NCBI GenBank assembly: GCA_015059305.1
Contig: SVAQ01000001.1
Span: 62,001 to 126,000, forward strand
Source: Bacillota bacterium
GTDB lineage: Bacteria; Bacillota_I; Bacilli_A; RF39; UBA660
Length of the DNA: 64,000 bases
Reading direction: 5' to 3'
The translations under genes were made by a program, and so were the position numbers. Under the pieces are notes generated by a model. That model worked only from the letters and a program-made list of their open reading frames with translations, searched no databases and was not told the DNA's origin. Numbering within the stretch: position 1 is the first letter of the stretch; the number at the start of each line of letters is the position of its first letter. Shown here in pieces: positions 10,190 to 19,694 of the stretch.

Positions 10190-10262
10190 CCTTTCTTATA
10201 AACGGTTTAAACTGAGTATGGAACCGAGAATTAATCCAAACTAAGTTAAAACTTCTAGATAA
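10190..10262 (-). promoter_or_regulatory. rpsO 5' leader, possible S15 autoregulatory RNA
   Basis: About 75 transcribed bases separate the promoter from the rpsO ribosome binding site. The RNA contains a CGGUU...AACCG pairing (near 10205-10232) upstream of the AAAGGAG and a short AAGU/ACUU hairpin near its 5' end. S15 leaders in several bacteria bind S15, but the known three-way junction could not be confirmed by eye. Confidence 0.3.
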
Positions 10263-10290
10263 TTATATTACACTTATTTTAAAATTGCAA
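10262..10290 (-). promoter_or_regulatory. Sigma-A promoter of rpsO
   Basis: -35 TTGCAA (10285-10290), 17-base spacer, -10 TATAAT (10262-10267). The -35 lies only eight bases beyond the stop of the giant surface-protein gene. Confidence 0.8.
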
Positions 10291-10297
10291 TATTTTA

Positions 10298-13200
10298 TTA
10301 TGGCACAGCAGTAAAGACATCATTTTCTCCAGCTAGGTTTGGACGATTATTTTGAGTATATCCCTCTCCCTTAGAATTATACCAATAACCAGTAGCACCA
10401 GGAATATATTCTGGGGAAGGAATCGGCAAATAAGAAAATAGATCTGTACGATAACTTAAAGTTATCTCTTTTAAAGAATTCATGCCATCAAAAATACCAT
10501 CTTTATTCGCTTCCCATAAATCCCAACCAGCAAGATTTAAGCTGAAGTTTTGGGCATACGCTCCAGCATTTGCAAACATCCTAGATGAATCTTCGAGGCT
10601 ATGAGTAATCCATGAGGTATATTGATAAATAGAATTATTAGAACTTGTATCTAAAGCAACTACTCCCCATAAGCTATCTACAGCAATAGTTCCATCAGGG
10701 GAAATATAAGTGCTAAAGTCTCCTTGCATAATATCATCATATATATGCCTATCTTCATACTCTAAATCCACATCGATTGTACCATTATTCCATGTAAGAT
10801 TTGCACTTCCATTTTCATAAAAAATAATACTAATAGGTGCGAGCATACTAGTCACTCCGCTATACGTTTGTCCAAAGTAAAAACCATATTCATTTTTAGT
10901 TAACCCTTCAGTTGAACTTTGGGTAATCTTACCATTTTCTAACAAAACTGCTCTTGGACTTAAATCAGTAAGTTCCCATTTCGCAGCATACATTCCTGCA
11001 TTTGCAAACATATGGGACATATTAGTTACATTCATAGTATTCCAATTAGCAATGTTTCCAATATTCCATTTTGTAGCATGCATTCCCGCATCTGCAAACA
11101 TGTAAGACATATCTGTTACATTTGAAGTATCCCACGCTAATCTATATACACCAGATCCTTGAGAAGACTCTTGAGTAGCCACTTCAGAAGTATTAGCGTA
11201 AAGCGTTTGACCTTGCATTTCTAAAATCGTACCATTGGCACTTGTTGTACCAATAATCATTCCCTCATAATAGATATTGCCTTGTGAATAAGAAACAGAT
11301 CCGGGTTCCATACCTTCGACAAGCAATCCATTCTCATATATAAGCGCTAGACCATCTTCGAAAAAGACAGCAGACATTTGCATCCCATCAAAAGTCGTCG
11401 TATAAGATACGTTATAATAAACTCCCTCACTTCCAAGGTACCCTGCGGGAGCTTCAAGTCTACCAAGTAAACGAGGGTCAAGCTCACCTGTGATAACTGA
11501 TACGAATGCACCATTTCCAGCAATTTGTGCGATTTCTTGTCCACTCATTGATACCGTATTCATAGAATAAGTTAATGTTCCCGGTGGAATGAATGTCTCT
11601 TCTCCCATAATATTTATTACGCCTGAACCATCAGCGTTAACCATAAAGTAACCAGTTATAGCTTCATCAAACAGTAACATCGATATATTGTACTTTTGGC
11701 CAAAATAGAAACCATATTCATTTTTCTGAGGCCCAGCGTTATTAGTGGAATTATTATTATTTTGATTATTTATTGGAAGCGGTTTTAAAGTAAAATTAAT
11801 TGTATCACCATCGATATCACTGGACAATGTTTTTCCATCTGGGGAAAATGTACCATTAAAACTAACAGGATATTCAAAACTTACACCTAAATGTGAATAT
11901 GTAACAGGAATACTTTGAGCATTGGAATTTTCAATAACGAGTGCAGTATCATCTTCCTCAAATATAAAAATACCATAATTACCTGTACCATCTTCATAAA
12001 CATAAAGTTCGTGGAAATAAAAGCCATATTCATTTTTTATCATATTGTAAGCTGGCAATAGGCCAAATTGTGCAGTATATATCACACCCTCCATTTCAAA
12101 ATACATTCCATCTTCAGAAAACACTTGACTTAGACTTTCAAACATCTCTGGAGGAAGAATTTGATAAAATACCAGCTTTCCGCCAACATACCCTCTTACT
12201 CCTCCGGCAGAGTCAAATATAAAAGAATTATACCCATCCGATGAATTATACATTGTATCAAAGTAAAAGCCATACTGATTTTTTGCAGGAATACTTGAAT
12301 TGTAACTTAAGTATAATGTCCCCTCCACACCAGACATATGTAATTGGGTTCCATCTTCCGAGAAAGTCCCTAATACAAACCAATCTTCACCATCAAACAT
12401 TTGAATTTCTAAATGATCATACAATAATTCATAAAAATGTTCCGTCATAGGGGATCCGTCATACAACAATGTTGCTGATCCAGTTCCGTCCTCTAAAAAA
12501 ACTGCGCTGAAATTAACCATAGTGCCTTCAATAAGCATTTGACCCGCATATACTTGATTAAAATAGAAACCATGTTGATTTTTTACTGGAGCACTCGAAT
12601 CATTACTTAGAGTTAGAATTATTTCTTCGCCTTCAACATCTGATGACATATATAGTTGGGTTCCATCACTAGAAAAGTTTGCCACAACAAATTCGCCTGA
12701 TAAAAGAGATAAATAAGAATATGTAAAAAGTCCCGGAGGCATAGAAGTAGCCTCTGTCTCGCCATAAGCAGACGTAGTTTGAAGCGCACTTCCATTTGCA
12801 TAAAATGTTATGCTCATACTATATTCATTACCACTTTGAAAAGTATATGCTCGATTAAAGTAAAAACCATAGATATTTTTTTCATTTGTACTAGTATTAG
12901 AATTAGTAACTAATGTTAATACTACATCAGCATCATAAAACGTCGTATAAAATTGGGTTCCATCAGCGGAAAAAGTTCCAATTTCCTCATATGTGCCATC
13001 CCCGTCATCATATATTGATACTGTCAAATAATGATATAAAAGTTGTTCTTCATAAAATTCTTCGTGTAGCGTTTCTCCATTTATAGTTACTATTAAGTCT
13101 CCACTTCCGTTTTCATTAAAGACAATACTAAATTTGCCACTCATTCCCTCTACAATAAATTGACCTGAATATAACTGATTAAAATAAAAACCATATTCGT

Positions 13201-15256
13201 TTTTCACTGGACCACTTGAACTATTATCTAATGTGAGTGTAAGAGCAATTCCATTTTCCACATTAAACAAAAGCTGATTTCCATCTGGTGAAAATTCCCC
13301 AAACAAGTGCATTTCTTCCGTTTCCGGATCATATGCATATAGTTTTAAATATTCATACCTTACTTCTGTGGTTGGCAGTATATATGATTCAGTCATTCCT
13401 TCCATTGACTGAGTCATAAGAACATTTCCATCCTCATAAAATGACATACTAACATTAAATACTATTCCATCATTATTAAGTTGCCCAGTATACGCTTGGT
13501 TGAAATAAAAGCCATAGGAGTTTTTTTGTAACGAGCCAGAATTATTAGAATTATCACTTAAAGTTAAAACAGCAGTTTCATCACCATTATTCATATAAAA
13601 TTGGGTACCATCTGAGGAGAAAGTTCCTCCTTCATAATATTCATCAAATTCCTCATCGTGGAGAAATACTTTTAAGTGTTCATATATTGCTGGTATTGTC
13701 AAATTTAATGGCTGCCCATCTACAGACATTACAATTGAAACTGTTTCATTTTCAAGGAAAGTCAAGCTGACATTAAGCATCGTTCCATCATCATTTATTT
13801 GACCAGTATATGCTCGATTAAAATAAAAACCATAAACATTCTTTTGATCAGCAGCAGTACCCGCTTCGAGAGTTAGAGCTACTGGGTTACCATCAGGACC
13901 GGTAATATAAAATTTTGTACCGTCTTCTGAGAAAGTCCCCATTACATACCAGTCTTCCCCATCAAACGTTAGCACCTTTAAATACTCATATTTAAGAGAT
14001 TCCGCAGGAAATTGCTCCACTTCAGTCATTCCCATCGCAGACATTCCTGCAAGGCCACCCCCATCATCATAAAAGGTAAATTCAACATTAGTGGTCACTC
14101 CATCAATATTTACTTGCCCACTGTATTTTTTATCGAAATAGAAGCCGTAAGCATTTTTTGTAAGTGTGCCATCACCTTCAACTTCAACAGCTTTAGTACT
14201 TAGGTCTCCTAGTCTCCAATTCGGAGCATTTTGTCCAGCGTAACTAAACATACCCTGCATACTCATTACCTTAGTTGTATCCAAAGTTTCAATTCCTTTT
14301 ATTTGAAAATCGGTAGTGTTAGCTCCAGCTTCTGCAAACATAAATGACATATCCGTTACTTTAGAAGTATCTAAATTTTCTAAGTCAAAAGAAATGCAGT
14401 TTTCCATATAAGCAAACCAGCCAACTGTACTAACCGGTGATATTTCATCCTCAAAAGATACACTAATAACTTTTTCAGCAACACCAATCCATTCAGGGAA
14501 TTTTTCATTTTCCATATTATAAAGAGTATCTTCGAAACCCACATATTTTTCAGTAACGGTTTTACCTTTATAAATGCCGTTTTCTATTATGTCAGAATTA
14601 TTATAAAAAGTTAAAGACCCATCATCTTCAGAAAAGATTGCAAAAGCTTGTGATGAATCATCACATCTAACATTTTTTACTTTTATCGCTCCAGAATAAT
14701 GTTTATCAGCATGAAAAGACTGATCTACGTCAGCTAAATTATAAAATTTTACATTAACATTTAAAACTTCCGTTTGTGGGCCAATTCCTTCAGCTGTTAT
14801 ACTAGATGAATAAATGATTTGACTTGCTACATTATAATTGGCTAATTGTTTTTCTCCCCATGCATTTTCAGATATTGTAAATTCCTTTTCTGCCCCCGGA
14901 GAAATTACATAGCCATCTGATGAAGAATCCCATTCCCAAACAACATCATAACTACATGTTGTTGTAACATTAGAATTATTCGTTAGTTTGATAGTGATAT
15001 TTTGTGAATCCTCAAAAACAGCACTTGTAGTGCCATCATAATACATATCTAAAGGCTTTATCTCTGCAGAAACTGGACCTTTATCATTATTTGCTTCAAA
15101 TTTATATGTTTCTTCAAAGGCTAAAACTGGATTAAAACCAGTATTATCTATAACATTGTTTTCAAAATACGCATATGTAAAACCTAATAATGCTATTATA
15201 ACTACAATTATAGATATAATATAATATATTTTATATTTTTTTACTCTATCTAGCAT
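10298..15256 (-). CDS. Giant membrane-anchored repeat surface protein (BspA/DUF285-type with ten KNxYGFYF repeats)
   Basis: 1652 residues. A signal anchor (about 10-31) is followed by a beta-sandwich-like region (about 45-200). DUF285/BspA-type segments appear at about 297-345 (LDTSKVTDMSFMFAEAG), about 1365-1430 (TSNVTDMSYMFADAG, MNVTNMSHMFANAG) and near the end (RMFANAGAYA). Between and within them ten units begin with KN-x-[YH]-GFYF at about residues 366, 470, 577, 683, 792, 892, 992, 1073, 1176 and 1452. The best units are 100-109 residues and carry inner motifs such as FSEDGTQFY. The C-terminus ends in GATGYWYNSKGEGYT. There is no sortase motif. DUF285 proteins are surface proteins of host-associated bacteria. 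The repeat unit itself I do not recognise. A good SD (AGGTGATGTG) supports the start. Confidence 0.85.
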   Translation of the reverse strand: MLDRVKKYKIYYIISIIVVIIALLGFTYAYFENNVIDNTGFNPVLAFEETYKFEANNDKGPVSAEIKPLDMYYDGTTSAVFEDSQNITIKLTNNSNVTTTCSYDVVWEWDSSSDGYVISPGAEKEFTISENAWGEKQLANYNVASQIIYSSSITAEGIGPQTEVLNVNVKFYNLADVDQSFHADKHYSGAIKVKNVRCDDSSQAFAIFSEDDGSLTFYNNSDIIENGIYKGKTVTEKYVGFEDTLYNMENEKFPEWIGVAEKVISVSFEDEISPVSTVGWFAYMENCISFDLENLDTSKVTDMSFMFAEAGANTTDFQIKGIETLDTTKVMSMQGMFSYAGQNAPNWRLGDLSTKAVEVEGDGTLTKNAYGFYFDKKYSGQVNIDGVTTNVEFTFYDDGGGLAGMSAMGMTEVEQFPAESLKYEYLKVLTFDGEDWYVMGTFSEDGTKFYITGPDGNPVALTLEAGTAADQKNVYGFYFNRAYTGQINDDGTMLNVSLTFLENETVSIVMSVDGQPLNLTIPAIYEHLKVFLHDEEFDEYYEGGTFSSDGTQFYMNNGDETAVLTLSDNSNNSGSLQKNSYGFYFNQAYTGQLNNDGIVFNVSMSFYEDGNVLMTQSMEGMTESYILPTTEVRYEYLKLYAYDPETEEMHLFGEFSPDGNQLLFNVENGIALTLTLDNSSSGPVKNEYGFYFNQLYSGQFIVEGMSGKFSIVFNENGSGDLIVTINGETLHEEFYEEQLLYHYLTVSIYDDGDGTYEEIGTFSADGTQFYTTFYDADVVLTLVTNSNTSTNEKNIYGFYFNRAYTFQSGNEYSMSITFYANGSALQTTSAYGETEATSMPPGLFTYSYLSLLSGEFVVANFSSDGTQLYMSSDVEGEEIILTLSNDSSAPVKNQHGFYFNQVYAGQMLIEGTMVNFSAVFLEDGTGSATLLYDGSPMTEHFYELLYDHLEIQMFDGEDWFVLGTFSEDGTQLHMSGVEGTLYLSYNSSIPAKNQYGFYFDTMYNSSDGYNSFIFDSAGGVRGYVGGKLVFYQILPPEMFESLSQVFSEDGMYFEMEGVIYTAQFGLLPAYNMIKNEYGFYFHELYVYEDGTGNYGIFIFEEDDTALVIENSNAQSIPVTYSHLGVSFEYPVSFNGTFSPDGKTLSSDIDGDTINFTLKPLPINNQNNNNSTNNAGPQKNEYGFYFGQKYNISMLLFDEAITGYFMVNADGSGVINIMGEETFIPPGTLTYSMNTVSMSGQEIAQIAGNGAFVSVITGELDPRLLGRLEAPAGYLGSEGVYYNVSYTTTFDGMQMSAVFFEDGLALIYENGLLVEGMEPGSVSYSQGNIYYEGMIIGTTSANGTILEMQGQTLYANTSEVATQESSQGSGVYRLAWDTSNVTDMSYMFADAGMHATKWNIGNIANWNTMNVTNMSHMFANAGMYAAKWELTDLSPRAVLLENGKITQSSTEGLTKNEYGFYFGQTYSGVTSMLAPISIIFYENGSANLTWNNGTIDVDLEYEDRHIYDDIMQGDFSTYISPDGTIAVDSLWGVVALDTSSNNSIYQYTSWITHSLEDSSRMFANAGAYAQNFSLNLAGWDLWEANKDGIFDGMNSLKEITLSYRTDLFSYLPIPSPEYIPGATGYWYNSKGEGYTQNNRPNLAGENDVFTAVP

Positions 15257-15285
15257 TCACATCACCTATATTCTATCTATAGATA

Positions 15286-15314
15286 ATTTTATCTTAAATC
15301 CTAATATAATTCAA
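15286..15314 (-). promoter_or_regulatory. Sigma-A promoter of the giant surface-protein gene
   Basis: -35 TTGAAT (15309-15314), 17-base spacer, -10 TAAAAT (15286-15291), about 30 bases before the start codon and after the cotJC terminator. Confidence 0.65.
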
Positions 15315-15333
15315 TATTTTTTCTCAAATAAAA

Positions 15334-15358
15334 GAAAAACGCAGATATTTTAATCTGC
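15334..15358 (-). terminator. Intrinsic terminator of the cotJ operon
   Basis: A 6-bp perfect stem (15341-15346 with 15353-15358) is followed by GUUUUU on the minus strand, just after the cotJC stop. Confidence 0.7.
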
Positions 15359-15365
15359 ATTTTTA

Positions 15366-15923
15366 TTAATAACCTTTCTTTTTATAATAGTCATATAATT
15401 CTTTAAAACGATTGAAATGAACTATTTCTCTTTGTCTTAAAAATAATAACGGACCTATTATATCTTCATCATTAGTTTGATTAATTAAAGCTTCATATGT
15501 TGCTCTTGCCTTTTGTTCTGCAGCCATATCTTCAGATAGGTTTGCTATAACATCCCCAGTTGACTGAAAATAAGCCGAAGTAAATGGATTTCCCATTGTG
15601 TCAACTGGGAATAAACTTACTCCATGTTGAGTATAATAACCACCTAAACCAGCCTCTTCTAACTCTTTAACTGTAGCATTTTTGGTAAGTTGATGAACCA
15701 TCGAACAAATCATTTCGACATGTGATAACTCTTCAGTAGCAATATCATTTAATAAAGCTTTACCTTTATCATCTGGCATTGTAAATTTTTGGGAAAAATA
15801 TCTCATCGAAGCAGATAATTCTCCATCAGGTCCCCCAAACTGAGTGATTAAGTATCTTGCCATTTTTAAATCTTTTTTTGTTACATTAACAGGATAAACT
15901 AATTTCTTATCATACTTAAACAT
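15366..15923 (-). CDS. cotJC: Spore coat protein CotJC (manganese-catalase-like)
   Basis: 185 residues from the chosen start. CotJC is an inner spore-coat protein of the manganese catalase family. It opens MFKYDKKLVYPVNV and carries the ferritin-like signatures GGPDGELSASMRYFSQ, TEELSHVEMI, AAEQKARATYEALI and LRQREIVHFNRF, which hold the metal-ligand Glu/His residues. The frame is open further upstream, but GGGAGG lies nine bases before the ATG at 15921-15923 and homologues start here. The start overlaps the end of cotJB by eight bases, so the two are translationally coupled. Confidence 0.93.
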   Translation of the reverse strand: MFKYDKKLVYPVNVTKKDLKMARYLITQFGGPDGELSASMRYFSQKFTMPDDKGKALLNDIATEELSHVEMICSMVHQLTKNATVKELEEAGLGGYYTQHGVSLFPVDTMGNPFTSAYFQSTGDVIANLSEDMAAEQKARATYEALINQTNDEDIIGPLLFLRQREIVHFNRFKELYDYYKKKGY

Positions 15924-16362
15924 ATTTGCCATCCTCCCTTTCCCAAGGCCATGGTGATTCAATCCATTTAAATGTATTATAGTTTGATGCATCTATTGTA
16001 AGTGGGCCATATTTTTCCTCATATTCTTTGGTAAGTCTACGAAATTTTTCTGTGCAGGCTTTATACTTATTTAAAATATGCGCATCTTCAGGATTAAGGT
16101 CTAAATAAAGATTATAATCATTAATCGCAAAAGCTACTTCCATAATTTTAAATAAATCCCTTTCTCTTTCCGTTTTTAATTTTGGTTTGATATAAGTCAT
16201 ATTTTTATAGGGTACATATTCATTTGTAAACATATTACCACGCAAAAATCCTTCTGCATCACTTTCTACTGCAGGGGTATTATTATTCATACTATTAAAG
16301 TTATCCATATTATTAACATTAAATAGCATATTTAAATAGTTATTATCATTTTCAAATAACAT
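15916..16362 (-). CDS. cotJB: Spore coat protein CotJB with a CotJA-like N-terminal segment (apparent fusion)
   Basis: 148 residues. Residues about 64-141 are CotJB: ERDLFKIMEVAFAINDYNLY, PEDAHILNKYK and the terminal SPWPWE. Upstream, residues 37-53 (EGFLRGNMFTNEYVPYK) match the short CotJA signature (GLxxGTxFPxLxxPY pattern), preceded by an Asn/Met-rich stretch. In Bacillus cotJA and cotJB are separate genes; here they seem to be one frame, and no separate cotJA is visible nearby. AGGAGG lies nine bases before the ATG. The genes are likely expressed in the mother cell (see the promoter entry at 16382-16409). The CotJB part is firm; the CotJA part is inference from one motif. Confidence 0.85.
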   Translation of the reverse strand: MLFENDNNYLNMLFNVNNMDNFNSMNNNTPAVESDAEGFLRGNMFTNEYVPYKNMTYIKPKLKTERERDLFKIMEVAFAINDYNLYLDLNPEDAHILNKYKACTEKFRRLTKEYEEKYGPLTIDASNYNTFKWIESPWPWEREDGKYV

Positions 16363-16381
16363 AAATCATTTCCTCCTAGAA

Positions 16382-16409
16382 TAAGATATGTTCACAAAAA
16401 AATAAGCGT
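16382..16409 (-). promoter_or_regulatory. Candidate sigma-K-type promoter of cotJBC
   Basis: -10 CATATCTTA (16382-16390, fits CATAnnnTA) and an AC -35 element (16408-16409) with a 17-base spacer. The same layout occurs before cotE and the YjcZ-like genes. The predicted leader is very short, partly within the SD, and the -35 lies inside the tmk terminator. Confidence 0.4.
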
Positions 16410-16425
16410 ATTAAATACGCCTATT
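16395..16425 (-). terminator. Intrinsic terminator of the ruvA-to-tmk operon
   Basis: A 10-bp stem (16401-16410 with 16416-16425, one G-U) with a 5-base loop is followed by a U-run on the minus strand. Confidence 0.85.
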
Positions 16426-16438
16426 TATCTTTTATTTT

Positions 16439-17113
16439 TTAAAATTCATTATAAACTTTGATAACTTCTTTACCTATTTCATCGATTGTTCTAATTTTAC
16501 CATCAATAGCGCAATTAATTACTTTAAAGTTATATAACTTAGCCATTTCTAGGTAAGCCTCTTGCGCAAGAAGTAAATGTTTTTCATCTCTTTCAGCTTC
16601 ATCAAGTTTTTCCGGTCTTTTTGCTCTAATTTCTTTAGCGCTTTCCACGGGCATAAATAATAATATTACGCCGTCTGGTTTAGGCAATCCTAAAAGATCA
16701 AACTCTAGCGTTTCAATAAATTTATATCTTTCTAAGCGATCTTTTTTATTTTCAAGTTTACCAGCTTGATGAGCCATATTACTATAAGTATAACGATCAA
16801 GAATAACTGTACTACCATTTTCTAAAGCATCCGTAATTTTAGATAAATTATAATATCTATCCGCAGCATAATATAACGATGCTACTTTACCATCAACATG
16901 AGTTGCGCCTTCTTCAAACCAACCATCACAAATATATTCTTTTCCCAAAAGCGGTCCACCAATAATTTTGCCAGTCGGTGTGTGATACATCGGAAATGAA
17001 AACGTAGCTACTTTTTCTCCATGAGCAGTAAGATAATTAATTAATTTTTGTGTTTGAGTTTCTTTTCCTGAACAATCTGTCCCCTCGATAACAATTAATT
17101 TTCCTTTAACCAT
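16439..17113 (-). CDS. tmk: Thymidylate kinase
   Basis: 224 residues. It phosphorylates dTMP to dTDP. The P-loop is IEGTDCSGKETQTQ (about 8-21) and the DRY-type motif is LDRYTYSN. The segment after the P-loop (FPMYHTPTGKIIGGPLLGK) is longer than in E. coli Tmk. GGAG before the ATG supports the start, which overlaps folA by eight bases. It is the last gene of the operon, right after the enzymes that make its substrate. Confidence 0.93.
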   Translation of the reverse strand: MVKGKLIVIEGTDCSGKETQTQKLINYLTAHGEKVATFSFPMYHTPTGKIIGGPLLGKEYICDGWFEEGATHVDGKVASLYYAADRYYNLSKITDALENGSTVILDRYTYSNMAHQAGKLENKKDRLERYKFIETLEFDLLGLPKPDGVILLFMPVESAKEIRAKRPEKLDEAERDEKHLLLAQEAYLEMAKLYNFKVINCAIDGKIRTIDEIGKEVIKVYNEF

Positions 17114-17579
17114 TTATTTTTCTCCTATAGATAACAAATGTTAATTTAATATTGTTTTCTTCTATTTCTTTAATAATTTCTTTTTCATATAAGTCTTCAT
17201 TAAAATCTGGAAAATAAACATCCGCACTTGGTGCATCATCCACTAATGTTAAATATAAATTTTGAGCAAAAGGCAAAAATTGTTTATAAACGCTTGCTCC
17301 CCCAATTATAAAAAGATCTTCATCATTAGCAAAATTTAATATATCATCGATAGAATTAACAACTTCCACTTTTGGATCTTCTAGACTCGATGATAAAACT
17401 ATATTTCTTCTTCCAGGTAGCACTTTACCTATTGATTTATAAGTTTTCTTCCCCATTACAACAGTATGTCCCATTGTAGTTTCTTTAAAATATTTCATAT
17501 CTTCAGGTAAATTCCATAGAAGTTTATTATCTTTGCCTAATTCTAAATTTCTACCAACTGCAGCAATAATATTAATCAT
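17106..17579 (-). CDS. folA: Dihydrofolate reductase
   Basis: 157 residues. It reduces dihydrofolate to tetrahydrofolate with NADPH, recycling the product of ThyA. Visible features are LLWNLPEDMKYFK with the active-site acid D27, GHTVVMGKKTYKSIG and LFIIGGASVYKQFL. Its ATG overlaps the thyA TGA by four bases, which also shows that UGA is a stop here. It is the target of trimethoprim-class inhibitors in general. Confidence 0.95.
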   Translation of the reverse strand: MINIIAAVGRNLELGKDNKLLWNLPEDMKYFKETTMGHTVVMGKKTYKSIGKVLPGRRNIVLSSSLEDPKVEVVNSIDDILNFANDEDLFIIGGASVYKQFLPFAQNLYLTLVDDAPSADVYFPDFNEDLYEKEIIKEIEENNIKLTFVIYRRKING

Positions 17580-18457
17580 ACTGCCACATCCATTTTTATT
17601 TTTTTATGGTGTTTATAATCAATCAATTTTATATCCTTAAGTTCTTTTGAATTATCAAATTCAAAGAAATTCTTAATTTCGGGATTTAACCATAATTTCG
17701 GAGCAGGATAATCACCTAAAGTCTTATAAGTGTTTATTTGTTCCTTGATTCCATCAATTTGATTTACATAAATATGCATATCTTTAGCATTATAATATAG
17801 CTTACCAACTTTAAGACCAGTAACTTGAGCAAGCATATGAACTAATGTAGCATATTGAGTAATATTAAATGGAAGCCCTAACCCAACATCATTACTCCGA
17901 CATGTAACTATACAATTTAGTTTACCATCTGTTACATCCCACATACTGTTCCAAACACAAGATGGTAACACTGCTGTTTCTAAATAATCATTTTGCCATA
18001 AACTCATTATCATTCTGCGATCAGTCGGATTATTTTTTAATTTATCTATTAAATTTTGGGTTAATTGGAATTTGTTAACAATATAACCATATGCTGTCCC
18101 AATAGTTCCTGCATACCCTTCAGGAAACTCTTTTTCACTTTTGATAGTTCCATCTTCATTATATATACGATATACATTATCATCGTCTATTTGCCATTCA
18201 TTCCATATTTTAACTCCCCGCTCTTTAAGCCAATTAACATTATTACTTTGAACTTGATAGAACCATAAAAGTTCTAAAACGGCAGATCTAAAAGCTACAA
18301 ACTTGGTAGTTAAAATTGGAAATTCTTCCTCTAAATCAAATTCGAATGACTTAAAAGGAATTTTAATGGTATCTATACCAGTTCTATTTTTTACTCTAGT
18401 GCCTTTTTCAAGTATTTCTTCGCATAAATCTAAATATACTTTATCCCATTTTGACAT
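17576..18457 (-). CDS. thyA: Thymidylate synthase ThyA, variant active-site loop
   Basis: 293 residues. It methylates dUMP to dTMP using methylene-tetrahydrofolate. The catalytic cysteine is C167 in LPSCVWNSMW, where many ThyA enzymes have LPPCH. Phosphate-binding R147-R148 (DRRMI), GLPFNITQYA and the C-terminal Y...H region are present. The C-terminus ends HHKKIKMDVAV, the usual terminal hydrophobic position being valine. It lies between glyA and folA in the cofactor cycle cluster. The loop resembles longer phage or lactobacillus-type ThyA variants; that comparison is from memory. Confidence 0.93.
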   Translation of the reverse strand: MSKWDKVYLDLCEEILEKGTRVKNRTGIDTIKIPFKSFEFDLEEEFPILTTKFVAFRSAVLELLWFYQVQSNNVNWLKERGVKIWNEWQIDDDNVYRIYNEDGTIKSEKEFPEGYAGTIGTAYGYIVNKFQLTQNLIDKLKNNPTDRRMIMSLWQNDYLETAVLPSCVWNSMWDVTDGKLNCIVTCRSNDVGLGLPFNITQYATLVHMLAQVTGLKVGKLYYNAKDMHIYVNQIDGIKEQINTYKTLGDYPAPKLWLNPEIKNFFEFDNSKELKDIKLIDYKHHKKIKMDVAV

Positions 18458-18461
18458 ATGT

Positions 18462-19694
18462 TTAATACTCTCCGTACCATAATGGATATTTTGCAGTAAG
18501 TTCTAATACTTCGTTTGTAAGTTCCTTTAAAATATTTTCATCATCTTTATTCTTTAGGGCTTTAGCAATTATTTTACCAATTTGTTTAAAATCTTCTTCC
18601 TTTAAGCCACGCGTAGTCATTGCTGGAGAACCTAATCTTAAACCACTTGCTACCATTGGACTTTCAGAATCATTTGGAATAGTATTTTTATTAGTAGTAA
18701 TATGAATTGTATCTAATAAATTTTGAGCTTCTTTACCAGTAATTCCACATGATGATTTTACATCTACTAAAATTAGATGATTATCTGTTCCACCAGAAAT
18801 AATTCTAAAACCTTCTTCTTTAAGACTTTCCGCTAAAGCCTTAACATTTTTAATAACATTATTTTGATATTCTTTAAATTCTGGTTCTAAAGCTTCAGAA
18901 AAGCATTGTGCTTTACCCGCAATAACATGTTCAAGTGGTCCACCTTGAATACCAGGGAATACCATCTTATCTATTTTCTTAGCTATCTTTTCATCATTAG
19001 TTAGGATTAATCCACCTCTAGGTCCTCTTAATGTTTTATGAGTTGTCGTTGTAACTACATGCGCATAAGGAATTGGTGATGGATGAAGTCCTGCAGCTAC
19101 TAAACCAGCAATATGAGCCATATCTACCATTAGGTATGCTCCTACTTTATCAGCAATTTCCCTAAATCTTTTAAAATCGATAATTCTTGAATAAGCAGAT
19201 GCTCCGGCAATAATCATTTTCGGTTTCTCTTCTAAAACTAGCTTTTCAATTTCATCATAATTTAACACTTCAGTTTCCGGATCAACATCATATGAAACAA
19301 TTTCATAATCAATACCACTAAAGCTCATCTTATGGCCATGAGTTAAGTGTCCGCCATTATCTAGATTCATTCCCATTACTTTATCGCCAATCTTAAGTAA
19401 AGCTTTATATACAGCCATATTCGCAGATGAACCACAATGGGGTTGAACATTAGCGTATTTAACATCAAATAGTTCTTTAGCATATTTAATAGCTAGTGAT
19501 TCCACTGCATCAATATTTTCGCATCCACCATAATATCTTTTACCAGGATACCCTTCAGCATATTTGTTAGTTAAGATGCTTCCTTGCACTTTTAAAATAT
19601 CATTTGAAACATAATTTTCTGATGCAATTAATTCAATATTTTCTTCTTGTCTAGTTCTTTCTTCCCTTAACGCCCCTTGTAACAGCTTATCCAT
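18462..19694 (-). CDS. glyA: Serine hydroxymethyltransferase
   Basis: 410 residues from the chosen start. This PLP enzyme converts serine and tetrahydrofolate to glycine and methylene-tetrahydrofolate. The PLP lysine lies in [14 protein letters not shown]. The N-terminal [13 protein letters not shown] and [10 protein letters not shown] motifs are standard. The frame is open to an ATG ten codons upstream, but GGGAGGT sits eight bases before the ATG at 19692-19694 and family members start near MDKLL. The start overlaps the folD end by eight bases. Confidence 0.96.
   Translation of the reverse strand: MDKLLQGALREERTRQEENIELIASENYVSNDILKVQGSILTNKYAEGYPGKRYYGGCENIDAVESLAIKYAKELFDVKYANVQPHCGSSANMAVYKALLKIGDKVMGMNLDNGGHLTHGHKMSFSGIDYEIVSYDVDPETEVLNYDEIEKLVLEEKPKMIIAGASAYSRIIDFKRFREIADKVGAYLMVDMAHIAGLVAAGLHPSPIPYAHVVTTTTHKTLRGPRGGLILTNDEKIAKKIDKMVFPGIQGGPLEHVIAGKAQCFSEALEPEFKEYQNNVIKNVKALAESLKEEGFRIISGGTDNHLILVDVKSSCGITGKEAQNLLDTIHITTNKNTIPNDSESPMVASGLRLGSPAMTTRGLKEEDFKQIGKIIAKALKNKDDENILKELTNEVLELTAKYPLWYGEY

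Noticed and set aside
17576..17580. Mollicutes genetic code (UGA as Trp)
   Set aside because: thyA and the nrnA-like gene end with UGA overlapping the next start, and Trp codons are UGG.
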